Shown here: piece after piece, positions 35,489-46,900 of the stretch
Position numbering within the stretch: position 1 is the first letter of the stretch
Layout: every line of letters begins with the position of its first letter
DNA from: Corynebacterium deserti GIMN1.010
GTDB taxonomy: Bacteria; Actinomycetota; Actinomycetes; Mycobacteriales; Mycobacteriaceae
Assembly (NCBI RefSeq): GCF_001277995.1
Contig: NZ_CP009220.1
Coordinates: 2,294,001 to 2,358,000, forward strand
Reading direction: 5' to 3'
Length of the DNA stretch: 64,000 nt
The notes under the pieces: generated by a model
Databases searched by the model: none
Told to the model about the DNA's origin: nothing
What the model saw: the letters and a program-made list of their open reading frames with translations, nothing else
Made by a program: the position numbers and the translations under genes

Positions 35489-35885
35489 TCAACACGCACG
35501 TCGCCACCGCGTAGTCGCCGTCGTGGCTAATGCTCAAGCTGCTGGAAAATTCCCCGATGGATTCCCGCACTACTGTGGCCAATCCGGGTGCCAATTCGAT
35601 CGCGACGCGCCCCCACGCGTCTGCGCGAACTTCGATATCCCGCCACACCACGGCTTCTTCGGCAATCACGGGTGGCTGGCCATAAATGGCCTGTGACCAG
35701 GCCTTAATAAAGGATTCTTTTGCCGCCCACCGCCCCGCCAAATGCTCGGCGTAGCGGCTTCCCTGGCGTTCATTTGCTTTACGACGCTCCCCTGCGGAAA
35801 ACACCTCCATGAAGGAACTTCCCGGCTGTGCAAGCTGCTCTGCGAACGCCGAAATGTGAACGAGGTCGGTTCCAATGCTGATCAT
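35478..35885 (-). CDS. acpS: Holo-[acyl-carrier-protein] synthase
   Basis: 135 residues. ISIGTDLVHI opens the protein and AAKESFIKAW (near residue 55) carries the metal/CoA-binding glutamate. It transfers 4'-phosphopantetheine from CoA to the carrier-domain serine of FAS-I; the fasA product here has no phosphopantetheinyl transferase domain of its own, so this gene should supply the function. It overlaps the end of fasR by 11 bases and lies 10 bases after the exporter gene on the same strand. Confidence 0.93.
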   Translation of the reverse strand: MISIGTDLVHISAFAEQLAQPGSSFMEVFSAGERRKANERQGSRYAEHLAGRWAAKESFIKAWSQAIYGQPPVIAEEAVVWRDIEVRADAWGRVAIELAPGLATVVRESIGEFSSSLSISHDGDYAVATCVLTIQ

Positions 35886-35895
35886 GCGACCAAGC

Positions 35896-37338
35896 TTAGC
35901 GGGCTGGCCTCTTTACAAAGAAGCCCACGATCAGTGCAAAGACTGCCACGCACGCTGAGGCAAAGAATGCAGAGTTGGCGCCGTCGGCGAGGGCGGTTTG
36001 TTGGGTTGCGCCGTCGATAAGCGCGTTGTTGCTGACGGTGGAATAAACCGCAATCATGACCGCGGTGCCTGCTGCGCCAGCGAGCTGTTGGAGGGTGTTG
36101 AGGATCGCGGAACCGTGGCCGTACATATAGTCGGGGACGGATGCGAGGGCGACTGTCATCAGTGGGGTGAACAGCAGCGCAAGGCCAATGGAGAACACGA
36201 TGTGTACGCCGATGATAAACCAAACGTTGGCGAACTCATCGACAGTGGACAGCGCAAAGAGGGAGATCACAACGAGTGACATACCGCCGATCACGAGCCC
36301 GCGTGGACCATGACGATCATAAATTCGACCCACAAATGGCGACAGCACACCTTCCAAAAGACCACCTGGCAACAGCACTAGACCCGCTACCAAGGCGGTG
36401 ACCATCAAGGATCCCTGCAGGTAGAGCGGCAGCGTATTCATGACACCGAGCAGCGCACCGAACAGAGTGAGAAGCACGACCAGCGGAATGGTGTACTCAC
36501 GAATCGCCAACGGACGCAGATCCAACAGCGCTCTATCCTGCTTGCCCATGGCAATCTGGCGCCACACAAACGCCACTAGCGCAATGATGCCGACAGCCAA
36601 CACTACCAACGCACTTCTGTTACCTTCCAAAATGATGCCAATCGAGCTCAAGGCGTACACAAGGCCACCGAAAGCCACGGCAGAAATCAGGAAGGAAATG
36701 ACATCCAGAGGAGTCTTTTTAGGCTCACTGATATTGGTCAGACGCAGCGTACCGATCAGGCTTGCCACAAACACCAACGGAACCATGACCCAAAAAATCG
36801 CATGCCAAGAAGACAAGCTGAGTACGGAACCAGCCACACTAGGGCCAAGCGCAGGACCAACGGCCATCACGACCGCAATCAAACCCATCACAGCGCCGCG
36901 GCGCTCTGGAGGAACAACGGTCATCGCGACAGTCATCAGCAGTGGCATGATCACAGCAGTACCAATCGCCTGGGCGACACGGGCTGCCAGCATAATCGCA
37001 AAAGTAGGAGACAACGCAGCCGTCACAGTGCCGATTAGGAAGACCACCGTGGCGAAAATAAACACACTACGAGTGGTAAATCGTTCCAACATCCAACCAG
37101 TAGCTGGAAGAACCACAGCCATGGTCAGCATAAAACCAGTGAGCAACCACTGCGCGGTATTCGCCTCAATGTCAAAGTCCGCCATGATCGACGGCAATGC
37201 GACTGCCAGTGTGGTCTCATTCAACATCATGACAAAGGCTGTAAAAACTAACACAGCCAAGATGATGACTACGTTTCTCGGGATCCCAACCTGCTCTGCG
37301 GTGGAATCGCTGGAGGTGGGATTGCTGGAGGAAGACAA
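35896..37338 (-). CDS. MFS multidrug exporter, DHA2 (14-TMS) type
   Basis: 480 residues with about 14 transmembrane segments. Family motifs are LNETTLAVALPSIMADFDIEANTAQWLLTGFML near residues 40-72 and the motif-A/C-like RVAQAIGTAVIMPLL near 125 and GPALGPSVAGSVLS near 165. Such proteins use proton gradient to expel drugs or lipids. acpS follows with a 10-base gap, so the two form a unit. An inverted repeat of CCGCCCCC / GGGGGGCGG (about 37391-37433) in the upstream region could be an operator. Confidence 0.88.
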   Translation of the reverse strand: MSSSSNPTSSDSTAEQVGIPRNVVIILAVLVFTAFVMMLNETTLAVALPSIMADFDIEANTAQWLLTGFMLTMAVVLPATGWMLERFTTRSVFIFATVVFLIGTVTAALSPTFAIMLAARVAQAIGTAVIMPLLMTVAMTVVPPERRGAVMGLIAVVMAVGPALGPSVAGSVLSLSSWHAIFWVMVPLVFVASLIGTLRLTNISEPKKTPLDVISFLISAVAFGGLVYALSSIGIILEGNRSALVVLAVGIIALVAFVWRQIAMGKQDRALLDLRPLAIREYTIPLVVLLTLFGALLGVMNTLPLYLQGSLMVTALVAGLVLLPGGLLEGVLSPFVGRIYDRHGPRGLVIGGMSLVVISLFALSTVDEFANVWFIIGVHIVFSIGLALLFTPLMTVALASVPDYMYGHGSAILNTLQQLAGAAGTAVMIAVYSTVSNNALIDGATQQTALADGANSAFFASACVAVFALIVGFFVKRPAR

Positions 37339-37614
37339 GGCTCCAGCTCCTTTCTCGAATCAAAGGGCGCTATCGCGAGGTAAATGCGTACCGCCCCCAG
37401 TTCCTGCACAACGCAGAAAACGGGGGGCGGATACTTGCCTAAGAAACATTATCAACATTTGGCACATGCACATGTTCTTGTGTGTGATTTCACTGGCAGT
37501 GGTCTTTGTGAGGTCCCTCTTCATCCTCGAACGTTCAGAGAGACTAGGTATCTGCCAAATAGATATCAAGGCAAAGCACTAATGGCTGTCGACTCAAAAC
37601 TTCCAAAATGGTCG

Positions 37615-38805
37615 TTATTGTGAGCACATTGGTGTCCAATCTGGATCTATCGACATAAAAGTATCGATCACGATATATGATCCGCCTTGCCGTTCTATCC
37701 TACTTTCATAAGCCGTCTGATCAAAACCTGTCAATTCTAGTTTCTCTGAAATACACGTTGGATCATCCAAGTCAATCGCATAAACACTTTGATCTTGCGC
37801 ACCGTTAGGAGGCTGGACAACTATATACGCAACGTCTGAATCAAAAGTTACTGAAACGGGATTATCACCATTCAATTCTAATGCATGTGAATAGACAAGG
37901 TTTCCTTTAGGAACATTGATACGCGTTAGTATCCCTGAAGAATTGAAAGCAACGTAGTCCTCTTCAAAGACGTAATCAAAACGACCTCGATCGGCAATTG
38001 CAAATGGGGGCAGAATACTCATAACCTCAGGCTTTGAACTGTCTGTTACTTTCAGAATTTCTCCACTGTCTTGCCCTAGATCAATATAGGCATTTTCATT
38101 ACTACAGTGAAGGATAGTCGCAGATCCTGGCCTATTTTCAAAGTGCCAATCGATTGTGATTTCTCTTTGTTCTGCAGCTGAAGTTAACCTCATAATTCGT
38201 GCTTTTCCTGGCCCTAATGCGTCCTCCATCCCAGAATCAGGCAAGAACTCAATCCATCTTATGCTTCCATCGTCACATGCAGTAAGGGCTAAAGGTAATT
38301 GATTTGTGACAATACTAGTGGCATTTTCCATCGTTGCCGCAACGATTCGGTGCCTATATTGATTTTCCGCAGTACCTTCGTTAAACGAAAATGCAGCTGC
38401 CTGGTGATTCGATGAATGTGCCGAACTAGTCTGAACTGCAACTCCAAGTTCCGCGACATCATGACGGCCAATTTCATTCAATGAGGCATCAAATAGCACT
38501 AGGGAATCTTCATCAGGTGCTATAAATCCATTCCCTAACCGCTCGATGGATGGAAAATAAGTAGGAGCAAGTCGATGAACAATGTTTCCCTCGCCGTCAG
38601 CTGACGATAGAAAAATATTTGCCGAGTCAGTTTTTGCAAGTACCCCCATTGCTTCATTAGAAAAACCTACGTAGGTCGGTGACTTCAAAGTTTGTGCATC
38701 TTGATACTCCAAAGGCTCAGAGCAAGCAACGAGACCGTGTCCCGTTATTCCAAGACAGCTAACTAAGAGAACCCTAATGAAGTTCTTTGCATTAATGAAG
38801 ATCAT
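37615..38805 (-). CDS. Low-G+C lipoprotein, probably beta-propeller-like; possible partner of the amidase
   Basis: 396 residues. An N-terminal signal with lipobox LVAC is at about residue 28. The rest has repeated short beta stretches (VLAKTDSANIFLSSADGEGNIVHRL, LVLFDASLNEIGRHDV) like a propeller, but I recognise no family. Base composition is clearly lower in G+C (roughly 45% by eye) than its surroundings. Its ATG overlaps the stop of the upstream amidase (TAATG), so the two are translationally coupled. An immunity or tethering role is inference only. Confidence 0.7.
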   Translation of the reverse strand: MIFINAKNFIRVLLVSCLGITGHGLVACSEPLEYQDAQTLKSPTYVGFSNEAMGVLAKTDSANIFLSSADGEGNIVHRLAPTYFPSIERLGNGFIAPDEDSLVLFDASLNEIGRHDVAELGVAVQTSSAHSSNHQAAAFSFNEGTAENQYRHRIVAATMENATSIVTNQLPLALTACDDGSIRWIEFLPDSGMEDALGPGKARIMRLTSAAEQREITIDWHFENRPGSATILHCSNENAYIDLGQDSGEILKVTDSSKPEVMSILPPFAIADRGRFDYVFEEDYVAFNSSGILTRINVPKGNLVYSHALELNGDNPVSVTFDSDVAYIVVQPPNGAQDQSVYAIDLDDPTCISEKLELTGFDQTAYESRIERQGGSYIVIDTFMSIDPDWTPMCSQ

Positions 38806-40097
38806 TATTGAATTTCAACCGTGTTGTGAGAATTGAGAATATCGAGAGGATATACTGCTGGCTGGTAAGGTTCATACGGGAATCTCTCTCCGATATCTAG
38901 TCCACCGCCAGAAGCACGTTTAAATGCAGCCCAAACCAATTGCGAGCAATTATAAGAAGACTTATCTAGCGATCCAATCCGTGTCGTAAGAAAATTACTG
39001 TTATATCCAGCTCCAATTTTTGACTCTGCAAAGGATGCTGCGTTGCTACGAACATCATCGGTCGTTTTCACTGATAAATAAACTGGACGGCATACTCCCC
39101 GACGATTGGCTCCCGAGAGTCGCATGACACCGTCTGGTGCCCCGACGGCTTCAACTGTTTCAATATTTCTAGGATCACTACTACCTTTAGTTGTGAATAT
39201 TCCGTTGTGCCCATGGTTAATAATTCCATAGCGAATAGCTGCAGAATAGAAAATATCTCCGCGATTAGTGCGCTCATTTCCTGGCGCAATGAACGTACAC
39301 TTCTGAGGGTCAATTACCGCGTTAGGCTCAAATTGTTGCAGTCCAACGGTTTGTTGAACTTTGGAAGAGCTTCCTATACTGCCAGCTATCTGTTCTAGCG
39401 TGTAGTCATATGATTCCTTAGTTCGTGTGAATGCCTCATGGAATCCTTCTTCTACAGAGATTCCTCTCTCAGAGAAATCAGCGACCAGAAGATCATAAGC
39501 CTCATCAAGCTCACTTTCAGTCAATGGCAAAAGCGCTATAATGGATGGAATAGGCTCTGCATACCCTGAAAGTTCACCAAACTGAAATTCCTGGTTTATT
39601 TTTAAACCGCTTTGGATCTCAGGTTCTGCAATCGGATATCCAAATTTCCCAACTTCAAAGCCACTGTTAGCCCATTTGTTGAAGATGCTTCCATATATAG
39701 AATGCGCCCCCGTGTTTGGGTGCCAATAAATCGAACCATGCTGAAAAATGCTGAATCTACCCACACCGTCAGCTGTCGCGGCTTCATCTGCGATAGGGAA
39801 ACCGAGCACACTATTCGGCCCACCCAGAGCAAGCCAACGATCCAAGATCAGCCCATTAATACTAGCCACCTGGACCCCGTCCATTACCGGACTGCGATAC
39901 ACTCGCCCACCTTGGAAGGTTTGCACCCACCCGTTCAACTCACCATCAATAGGATTGGATCCTGAGACAGGGACTTCACCACCAGTGGGATAACCCATCC
40001 AGCCAGTCTCCCATCCATTACGCTCCCAGACCTGGGCATTGTAATTATTAACCGCGTGCGCACCAGTGGTCGGGTGCCAGTAAATAAACCCATTCAT
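38805..40097 (-). CDS. LGFP-repeat / permuted papain-like (YiiX-type) amidase, frame-shifted downstream part
   Basis: 430 codons. Residues 1-190 are LGFP repeats (GFIYWHPTTGAHAV, GPNSVLGFPIADE, GKFGYPIAEPE), which bind the corynebacterial cell wall. After a helical linker, a domain of about 170 residues has GDIFYSA...NHGHNGIFTT (candidate catalytic His near 300) and SSYNCSQLVWAAFKRASGG (candidate catalytic Cys near 390). This His-then-Cys order is that of YiiX/YebB permuted NlpC/P60 hydrolases. It has no signal peptide of its own: the first repeat is continued from the upstream frame, so a -1-type frameshift near 40125 splits one gene. Confidence 0.75.
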   Translation of the reverse strand: MNGFIYWHPTTGAHAVNNYNAQVWERNGWETGWMGYPTGGEVPVSGSNPIDGELNGWVQTFQGGRVYRSPVMDGVQVASINGLILDRWLALGGPNSVLGFPIADEAATADGVGRFSIFQHGSIYWHPNTGAHSIYGSIFNKWANSGFEVGKFGYPIAEPEIQSGLKINQEFQFGELSGYAEPIPSIIALLPLTESELDEAYDLLVADFSERGISVEEGFHEAFTRTKESYDYTLEQIAGSIGSSSKVQQTVGLQQFEPNAVIDPQKCTFIAPGNERTNRGDIFYSAAIRYGIINHGHNGIFTTKGSSDPRNIETVEAVGAPDGVMRLSGANRRGVCRPVYLSVKTTDDVRSNAASFAESKIGAGYNSNFLTTRIGSLDKSSYNCSQLVWAAFKRASGGGLDIGERFPYEPYQPAVYPLDILNSHNTVEIQ

Positions 40098-40636
40098 AAA
40101 TCGCTGACGATACCCCTGGCCATCAGGGCGAGTGCTTGGCCTTCAGTAGGCAACAACATCCATCCAAATTGGGCACCCTGCTGAATATAACGCTCTAAAA
40201 TAGCACCACAGACCTGATATGGTGATGGCCAAAAAGTCTGACACGCTGCAGCAGTGGCTAGTCCTCTCGCCTGGGGTTGGGACTGTTGCTGTGCAATAGC
40301 TATTTCAGCCTCATCGGCAGCTGCTTTATCAATAGTTGCTGGTAGCTCGACCTTATCTGACCACATCTCACCTGGGATGAGCTCTTCATTAGGTGCACCA
40401 GAGTCTTGGGCTTGTCGGATAGCCTCATGAATCTCAGCGACTTCTTCCTCTGTGTAGCCACCAACCCCATCAACAACAGGTGGGGTATCACCGTCGTGGT
40501 GGAATTGTTGGACATAGGACTCTTGTTGCTCCGGGGTGACCACCTGAAGAGCTTGCCCTTGTGCCACAGGTGCTATACCACCTGTAACAAGGAGCGCTGC
40601 AGCAATCACACCTGCAGCTTTGGAAAAAAGTTTCAT
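40094..40636 (-). CDS. Secreted LGFP-repeat protein, N-terminal part of the split amidase gene
   Basis: 180 codons. It has a Sec signal peptide (MKLFSKAAGVIAAALLVTGG, AQGQA cleavage region near 28), an acidic Gln/Glu-rich part, then the beginning of an LGFP repeat (GAILERYIQQGAQFGWMLLPTEGQA). At that point the frame departs (LALMARGIVSDL, stop) while the next frame over gives TRPDGQGYRQRF and runs into the downstream part. The two frames also overlap as ATGA. As they stand, the secretion signal and catalytic domain are on different products. Confidence 0.7.
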   Translation of the reverse strand: MKLFSKAAGVIAAALLVTGGIAPVAQGQALQVVTPEQQESYVQQFHHDGDTPPVVDGVGGYTEEEVAEIHEAIRQAQDSGAPNEELIPGEMWSDKVELPATIDKAAADEAEIAIAQQQSQPQARGLATAAACQTFWPSPYQVCGAILERYIQQGAQFGWMLLPTEGQALALMARGIVSDL

Positions 40637-40836
40637 TCACATATTCCTTTCGTCTCTAAATAATGTGAACAAACTGACCCTAACCTGAAAACATCATAAG
40701 TTCTGTGGATAAAACAGATATTCGTGTATTTTCACCCCCGTTATAGGCAGGGTAAACATCACATAAAAAAGGTAACTTTTGGCTACTGACTTTTGCTCTT
40801 ATTCAGGGTATTTAGTTATCTCCTATATAAGCATCG

Positions 40837-40886
40837 AAAAAGCCCCTCACACCGCATCCCAAAGGGAACACAGCGCAAGGGGCTTT
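40837..40886 (-). terminator. Terminator of fasA
   Basis: Minus-strand AAAGCCCCT / AGGGGCTTTTT with a 30-base interior, 15 bases after the fasA stop. Confidence 0.7.
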
Positions 40887-40900
40887 GACACAAGAAGAAC

Positions 40901-43900
40901 CTAGCCTTCGGCGCGGAGAACACCGTCAACTAGGCGAGCGCGGGAATCCAGGAGGACTGCAGCTTCTACTTCCTTAGCTGCGTCGCCGTGGACACCGAGG
41001 TTGCGCTCGACTGGGCGTTCGTACAGTACGCCACCGTGCATACCGGCGACGATGGTGCGAAGGCCTGCTTCTTCACGAGCGATCGCGGAGGCACGCCACG
41101 CATCGGCGGCTTCAGCACCACGTGCCACACGAACTGCCTCGTAGAAGGCGTCTGGGTGCACAATCGCAACCAGAGCGGAGACGTGTCCGAATCCGAGGGA
41201 GGTAACAAGACCTGCCTTTGGCGCCTTCGCACGAAGGTCCAGTGGCTTGCGCAGCCAAACCAGGTGGGAGTGCTTGGACAGTACTGGGTCAACGCAGTCG
41301 AGTGCGCGGTTGGCTGGCACCAGTCCGGAACGAAGGACCTGGGTAAGGCCGATCATCTGGAATGCTGCTGCGCCACCCTTTGCGTGTCCGGTGAGTGTCT
41401 TCTGGGAAATCACGTACATCGGGTTGCCGTCTGCACGACCGATAGCGGATGCGATGCGCTCGTGCAGGTCGGACTCGTTTGGATCGTTGGCGTTGGTGGA
41501 GGTGTCGTGCTTGGAGATAATGGAGATCTCATCAGCGGAGACGCCGACGGAACGCAGTGCTACTGCAAGGCGGGATTCCACACCATCACGAGCAGCGCCA
41601 AGGGCACCAAGGCCTGGGGCTGGGATGGAGGTATGTGCACCGTCTGCAAAGGACTCTGCGAATCCGATGACACCAAGGACCGGTAGACCCATGTCAGCAG
41701 CAAGAGATGCGCGTGCCAAAAGGACCGTTCCGCCACCTTCGGATTCGATGAATCCACCGCGGCGACGGTCGTTGGCGCGGGAGAAGAAGCGGTGTTCAAT
41801 TCCCTTGCCTTCCATCTCCGCGGAGTCGGCGGTCGCAGCCATATCACCGAACCCGGTGATGCCTTCAACGGACAGGGCATCGAAGCCACCTGCGACAACG
41901 AAGTCGGACTTGCCCACGCGGATCTTGTCCAGTGCTTCTTCCACGGAAACAGCTGCGGTTGCACACGCTGCGACTGGGTGAATCATCTGGCCATAGCCAC
42001 CGACGTAGGACTGCATGACGTGAGCTGCCACCACGTTGGGCAGTGCTTCCTGCAAAACGTCGTTGGCGCGTGGCTCTGCCAGGATGCGGTCGACGTAGAT
42101 GCCGCGAAGGGATTCCATGCCGCCCATGCCGGTGCCCTGAGTGGAGGACACACGAGCTGGGTGCACAGAAGCAAGCAGCTCTGCTGGGGTGAATCCAGCG
42201 GAGAGGAATGCATCAACAGTGCAGACAATGTTCCACAGTGCGACGGTGTCCAGGTTATCCACCATGTCAGCTGGAATGCCCCACACAGCTGGGTCGAAGT
42301 CCTTTGGCACCTGGCCGCCGACAAAGCGGGTCATTGCCATACGGCGTGGTACGCGGATAGCGGAGCCAGCCTTGCGAGTAACCTTCCATTCCCCTGCTGC
42401 TTCATCGAAGGAAGCAACAGTGAGCTCTGGCTCAGAGTCGACGTAGGTCAGTGCTTCTTCGCGGGAGCCCACGTTGAAGGTGAGGTCCTGGTCGAGGTAA
42501 ACGGTGGTTAGCTCTGGTGCGAAATTATCGATCATGCCGTATTCAGGCATGTCGTTGTACCTGCGCACGCCGATGCGAGACATGACCTCATCGTGGTAGA
42601 GATCGAAGATGTCTTCTTCGGCCACTGCCTCATCGGAGTCGTCGTACCAGCCTGGTTTGGGGTCGACATCCCAGTGGATAAGTCCCATGGTCCAGGCAAG
42701 TTCGATGACACCAGCTGCGGTGAGGGAACCGGTCATTTCTGCGTCGAAACGCGTACGTGCGGAGCCCAATGGGCCGAGCTCGCCGGCACCAACGATGACC
42801 ACCATGTTGTCCAGGCTTTGGGTGACTTGACCTGCGAAATCAGGCGTGGTCTGCACAACTGGGCGGTAAGGGGTCGGAAGTGCTGCGACGGTGCGTGGTG
42901 CCTCGACAGGGGCCGTGGAGGCAGCCGCACGAGCTGCTTCTGCACGTGCCATTTCAGCAAGGTTGAGGTCAGATTCGCCCAGTCCGCCAGTGAAGTCAAC
43001 GGTCAGCGGTGCGGTGGCTGCCTGGTTACGGACATCAGCAGTCACCTGGGACAGCAGCTTGTCTGCGATCTCGTGGGTGGAGTAGGTTTCCACGCCTGCT
43101 TCTTCAGCTGCCTTGACCAACGGATCGTTTCCACCCATAAGTCCGGTGCCGCGCACCCAACCGATGTGTGCGTGAACCAGGGAGGTCTGTGCACCCCATG
43201 CTGCTTGTTCTGCGTTCCAGCGGGTGACCACAGCATCAAGGGCTGCCTTGGATTCGCCGTATGCGCCGTCGCCACCAAAGCGACCGCGGTTTGGCGAACC
43301 TGGGATAACCACATGCAGGCGGTGGCCAACGTTGGTGTTGGCACCCAGCGGAGCAAGACCCGCGATCAGGCGCTCAACGGACCACAGCAAAAGGCGCATC
43401 TGGGTTTCCGCAGCAGGGCCGGCATCCGCCAGGGAGCCAGAGACGCGAGGTGCTGCGAATGGGAACAGCAAGGTTGGCACCAAAGCTGGCTTGACCAGCT
43501 TGGATGCACCATTGACGGTGGCGGTCTGCTCGGAGCCGACCCAGTTGATGATGGCGTCAATATCCGCATAGGAGCTCAAGTTGGCTGCAACAACCCACAG
43601 GCTTGCCGTGCCGCGCGCGGATCGTGCGTAGAGATCCTTGTAAAACTCCAGACGGTCATGTCCAAGGTTCGACGTCGTGGCAATAACAGTTGCGCCACCA
43701 GCAAGAAGCTTTTCGACGACCGCAGCCGCAATCGAATTCGGCGAACCACCGGTGACAACGGCGACGTCATCGGCGTATTCCAGCGCGTCTGCCACACGGG
43801 CTTGCGCGGCAAGCTCAGGAAGGCCCAAGAACTCAGCTTGCTTTGCGACGCCTTCTCCCGCTCCCGTCAAGTCAACGTCAGACGCAGCGAGCTCGCCGAG

Positions 43901-46900
43901 TGCAACGCGAGTAAGGTCTTCGCGAGCAGAAGCCCAGCGGTCGTCGAGAAGCACAACCTTGTTTTCATCAAAGCTTGGGGCAACCTGGCGTGGCCAGTCA
44001 GATCCCAGTTCGCGAGACACCAGATCATAGAGGTCTTCTTCAGTTGCCTCATCAAGGGACGCGGGCGCGGTGTGCTCAAGTCCGAGCTGGCTAAGAATGG
44101 TACGTGCTGCTTGTGCAAGGACACCTTTCTCGCCGGTGACTTGTTCTGCGAACTCACCCAGTGCTGCGGAATCAACAACGCCACCAGCTGCGCCGCCTGC
44201 CTGAGGCAGTGAGACCGCAACGCCCAGGCGGGAGGCTACGGCCTGGACGGCGGCGTCGATAAGCGCATCCAATTCGCCCGCATTGCTTGGGTTTGCTGGG
44301 GTGAGTGAGGCCAGGTCGCCTCCGCGCAGGGATGCGCCTTCGCGGGCGCCGATGACAACTTCGGCGACAACGTGGTCGGCCCAGCCTTGGCCGAGCTGCC
44401 AGGTGCCGGTCACACGTTCTGCAACATATCCTGGGCGCTTGCCGGTAGGACCGGTGAGTCGACGCAGCGCGTCAGCGGCAGAATCAGACAGAACGGGGCC
44501 GAATGCCTTGTAGCCCTTAGCCATCTTGGACACGGTGACCTTGAGGTCGCCGAGCTCTGCATCGGCTGCACCATCGATGGCACCAAGGCCGAACTCCACA
44601 CCAAGATCCAGCAGCAGCTGGTTGCGGCGGGAAGATACGCCCTCTACGAGGGTTTCGATGGAGTCGGTGGCACCCATCTGATCTGGTCGAACCTTAGTCC
44701 AAATCGCGATGAGCATTTCGGTGGCATCTGCTGGAGTGAAGCTGATGTCATCTGGGCGTGGGCCACCGGTTGCTGGGGCTGGTGTTGCGGCAGGTGCGGC
44801 GGCCGGAGCTGCGGTGGCTGCTGCCTGAACAGTTGGCTCAGCAGCTGGGGTCTCTGCATCCGCAGGGGCGGTGTCTTCGGTGATGAGCTCACGCACAACC
44901 TCATCGGAAGCAAACACCACGGGGCGATCGCGCTCGATGTTGAGCACCTCAATCGTTGCAGACGCGTACTGAGGCAGACGCAGCGTCTGGCCCATCATGT
45001 TCGCAAGCGTTGGTGCAGAGCCCACGCCAACTTCGACGAAGCGCTGTGCGCCCAGGCCGTTGATCAGCAGGTCTTGGGTTTCAATCCAACGCACAGGGGA
45101 AGCGAACTGCCAAGCCAGCAGCTCAATGAGCAGGGTGCGGGCAAGCTTTTGGGTGTCTGCAGATGCAGCGTCAAAATCAGCGAGGATCTCATTAACATAA
45201 GTGGAATCAACTACCTCTGCCATGGATTCCACGAACTCACGGGTGAGTTCAAATGGGCGTGCCACAAGGTTTGGAATGTAGCGGCCGATCAGAACCTCAA
45301 GGTTGAGTTCCTGAGGAATAAGAGAATCCAGGTGCTCGCGGAATGCGCCGACGCCGTCGCGCAGCTTCGAGGAGTGGAATGGCACGTCAATGCCCGGAAT
45401 CATGATGAAGGCACGCTGACCCGGCGCGCGGGATTCTGCATCTTCACGCAGCGCACGAAGTCCTGCCTGGGTTCCGGCCACGGCGTACTGCAGACCAGCC
45501 AAGTTGTAGTTGACGATCTCCAAGAACTCGCCGGACTTTTCTGACACAGCGGCAACGTAATCGAAGACGTTGTCAGCCGTTAGGCCCATCTTGTTGGGGC
45601 GAAGTGCGGCAAGTCCATAGTTGGATAGACCGTTTTCATCGCGATCCACCAGGCGGTGCATGGTCAGGCCGCGGCGGTAGACGATCTCCAGGACAGATTC
45701 CAAAGAGAGTACACCGGCGTAGGCCGCCAGGGCGTTGTATTCACCAACGGAGTGGCCAGCAAAGTAAGCGCGCTGGTTAAGTGCGTGCGCTTCGCGCATT
45801 TCTGCGATCTGAGCAACGCCGAGGGTTGCCATGCCTACCTGGGTGAACTGAGTGAGGTACAGCACTCCATCTGGGTGGAAGAACTTCTCCCCTGCCACGG
45901 TGACTTCGCGAGGGTTGTTTTCCACGATCTCCAGGATGGAGAAGCCCAGCTTTGCGCGGGTGTGTGCATCGGCACGATCCCAGATCTCACGCGCAGCTGC
46001 AGAGTTGCGGCGGGCTTCCATGCCCATGCCTTGGGACTGGATGCCCTGGCCTGGGAATGCATAGAAGGTGGATGGTGCTTCCATCACTGCGGTTGCGGTG
46101 AGCACGGGGTTGCCCTCAACCGTTGCGGTGACGGTACGGACTTCACCCATGCCTGGGCGAGTATCGATTGCCGAGCGCTCCACCGAGAACTCAATGGTTT
46201 GACCTGGCAGGACCGGGGCCAGCATGGTGGCGGTGTATTCCACGACCTTGGCTGCTGGGGTGTGGGTCTGCTCATCGTTGAATTCTGCACCGGCAATGAT
46301 TTCACCGATGGCAGAGGTCCACATGCCGTGGACGATAACGCCTGGCAGACCTGCCAGAGATGCTGCAACGTCTGAGACGTGGATCGGGTTGCGATCGCCA
46401 GAAACCACTGCGAAAGGACGCATGGATTCAGGTGCAACAACCTTTGCCACGGCACGGGCAGATCGCGGAGTGTCAACCAACGTTGGCAGCTGGGACGTGT
46501 TGGTGCGTGCAACGGAGTTGCCCTTGCGTCCGCGGATAGCAAAACGCTCAGACAAGGTAGCAACCGGGTTGCCTTCGGCGTCGGCGATTTCTGCGCGGAC
46601 GATCACAAGGCGACCAACCTGGGTATCTACAACTTCATCGGCGTGAGCGGTGACCGTGAGTGCGCCTTCGGTAGGAATATCCTGCTTAAGCACAATGTGG
46701 TGCTCGAGGTGGACCAGGGACAGCATGCCTTCCACAACCGATGCAGAATCGGTGCCTGGGATGATGGCAGATTTCACGGCTGCAAATACTGCAGGCCATG
46801 CGCGTCCGACGAGGACGTCTGGTGCGGTGCCACCAGGAACAACAGATGAGGGTAGGTAACCTGCGGTGATGTTGTTGTAATCCGCAGTGGTACCAGCATC

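Noticed and set aside
37391..37433. CCGCCCCC / GGGGGGCGG inverted repeat as a rho-independent terminator
   Set aside because: No T-run on either side and no gene ends here; an operator of the exporter gene is likelier.
42593..44212. 539-codon plus-strand open frame, and many others of 100-390 codons over 41-49 kb
   Set aside because: All are antisense shadows of fasA; compositions are Cys/Trp/His-rich and unlike real proteins.
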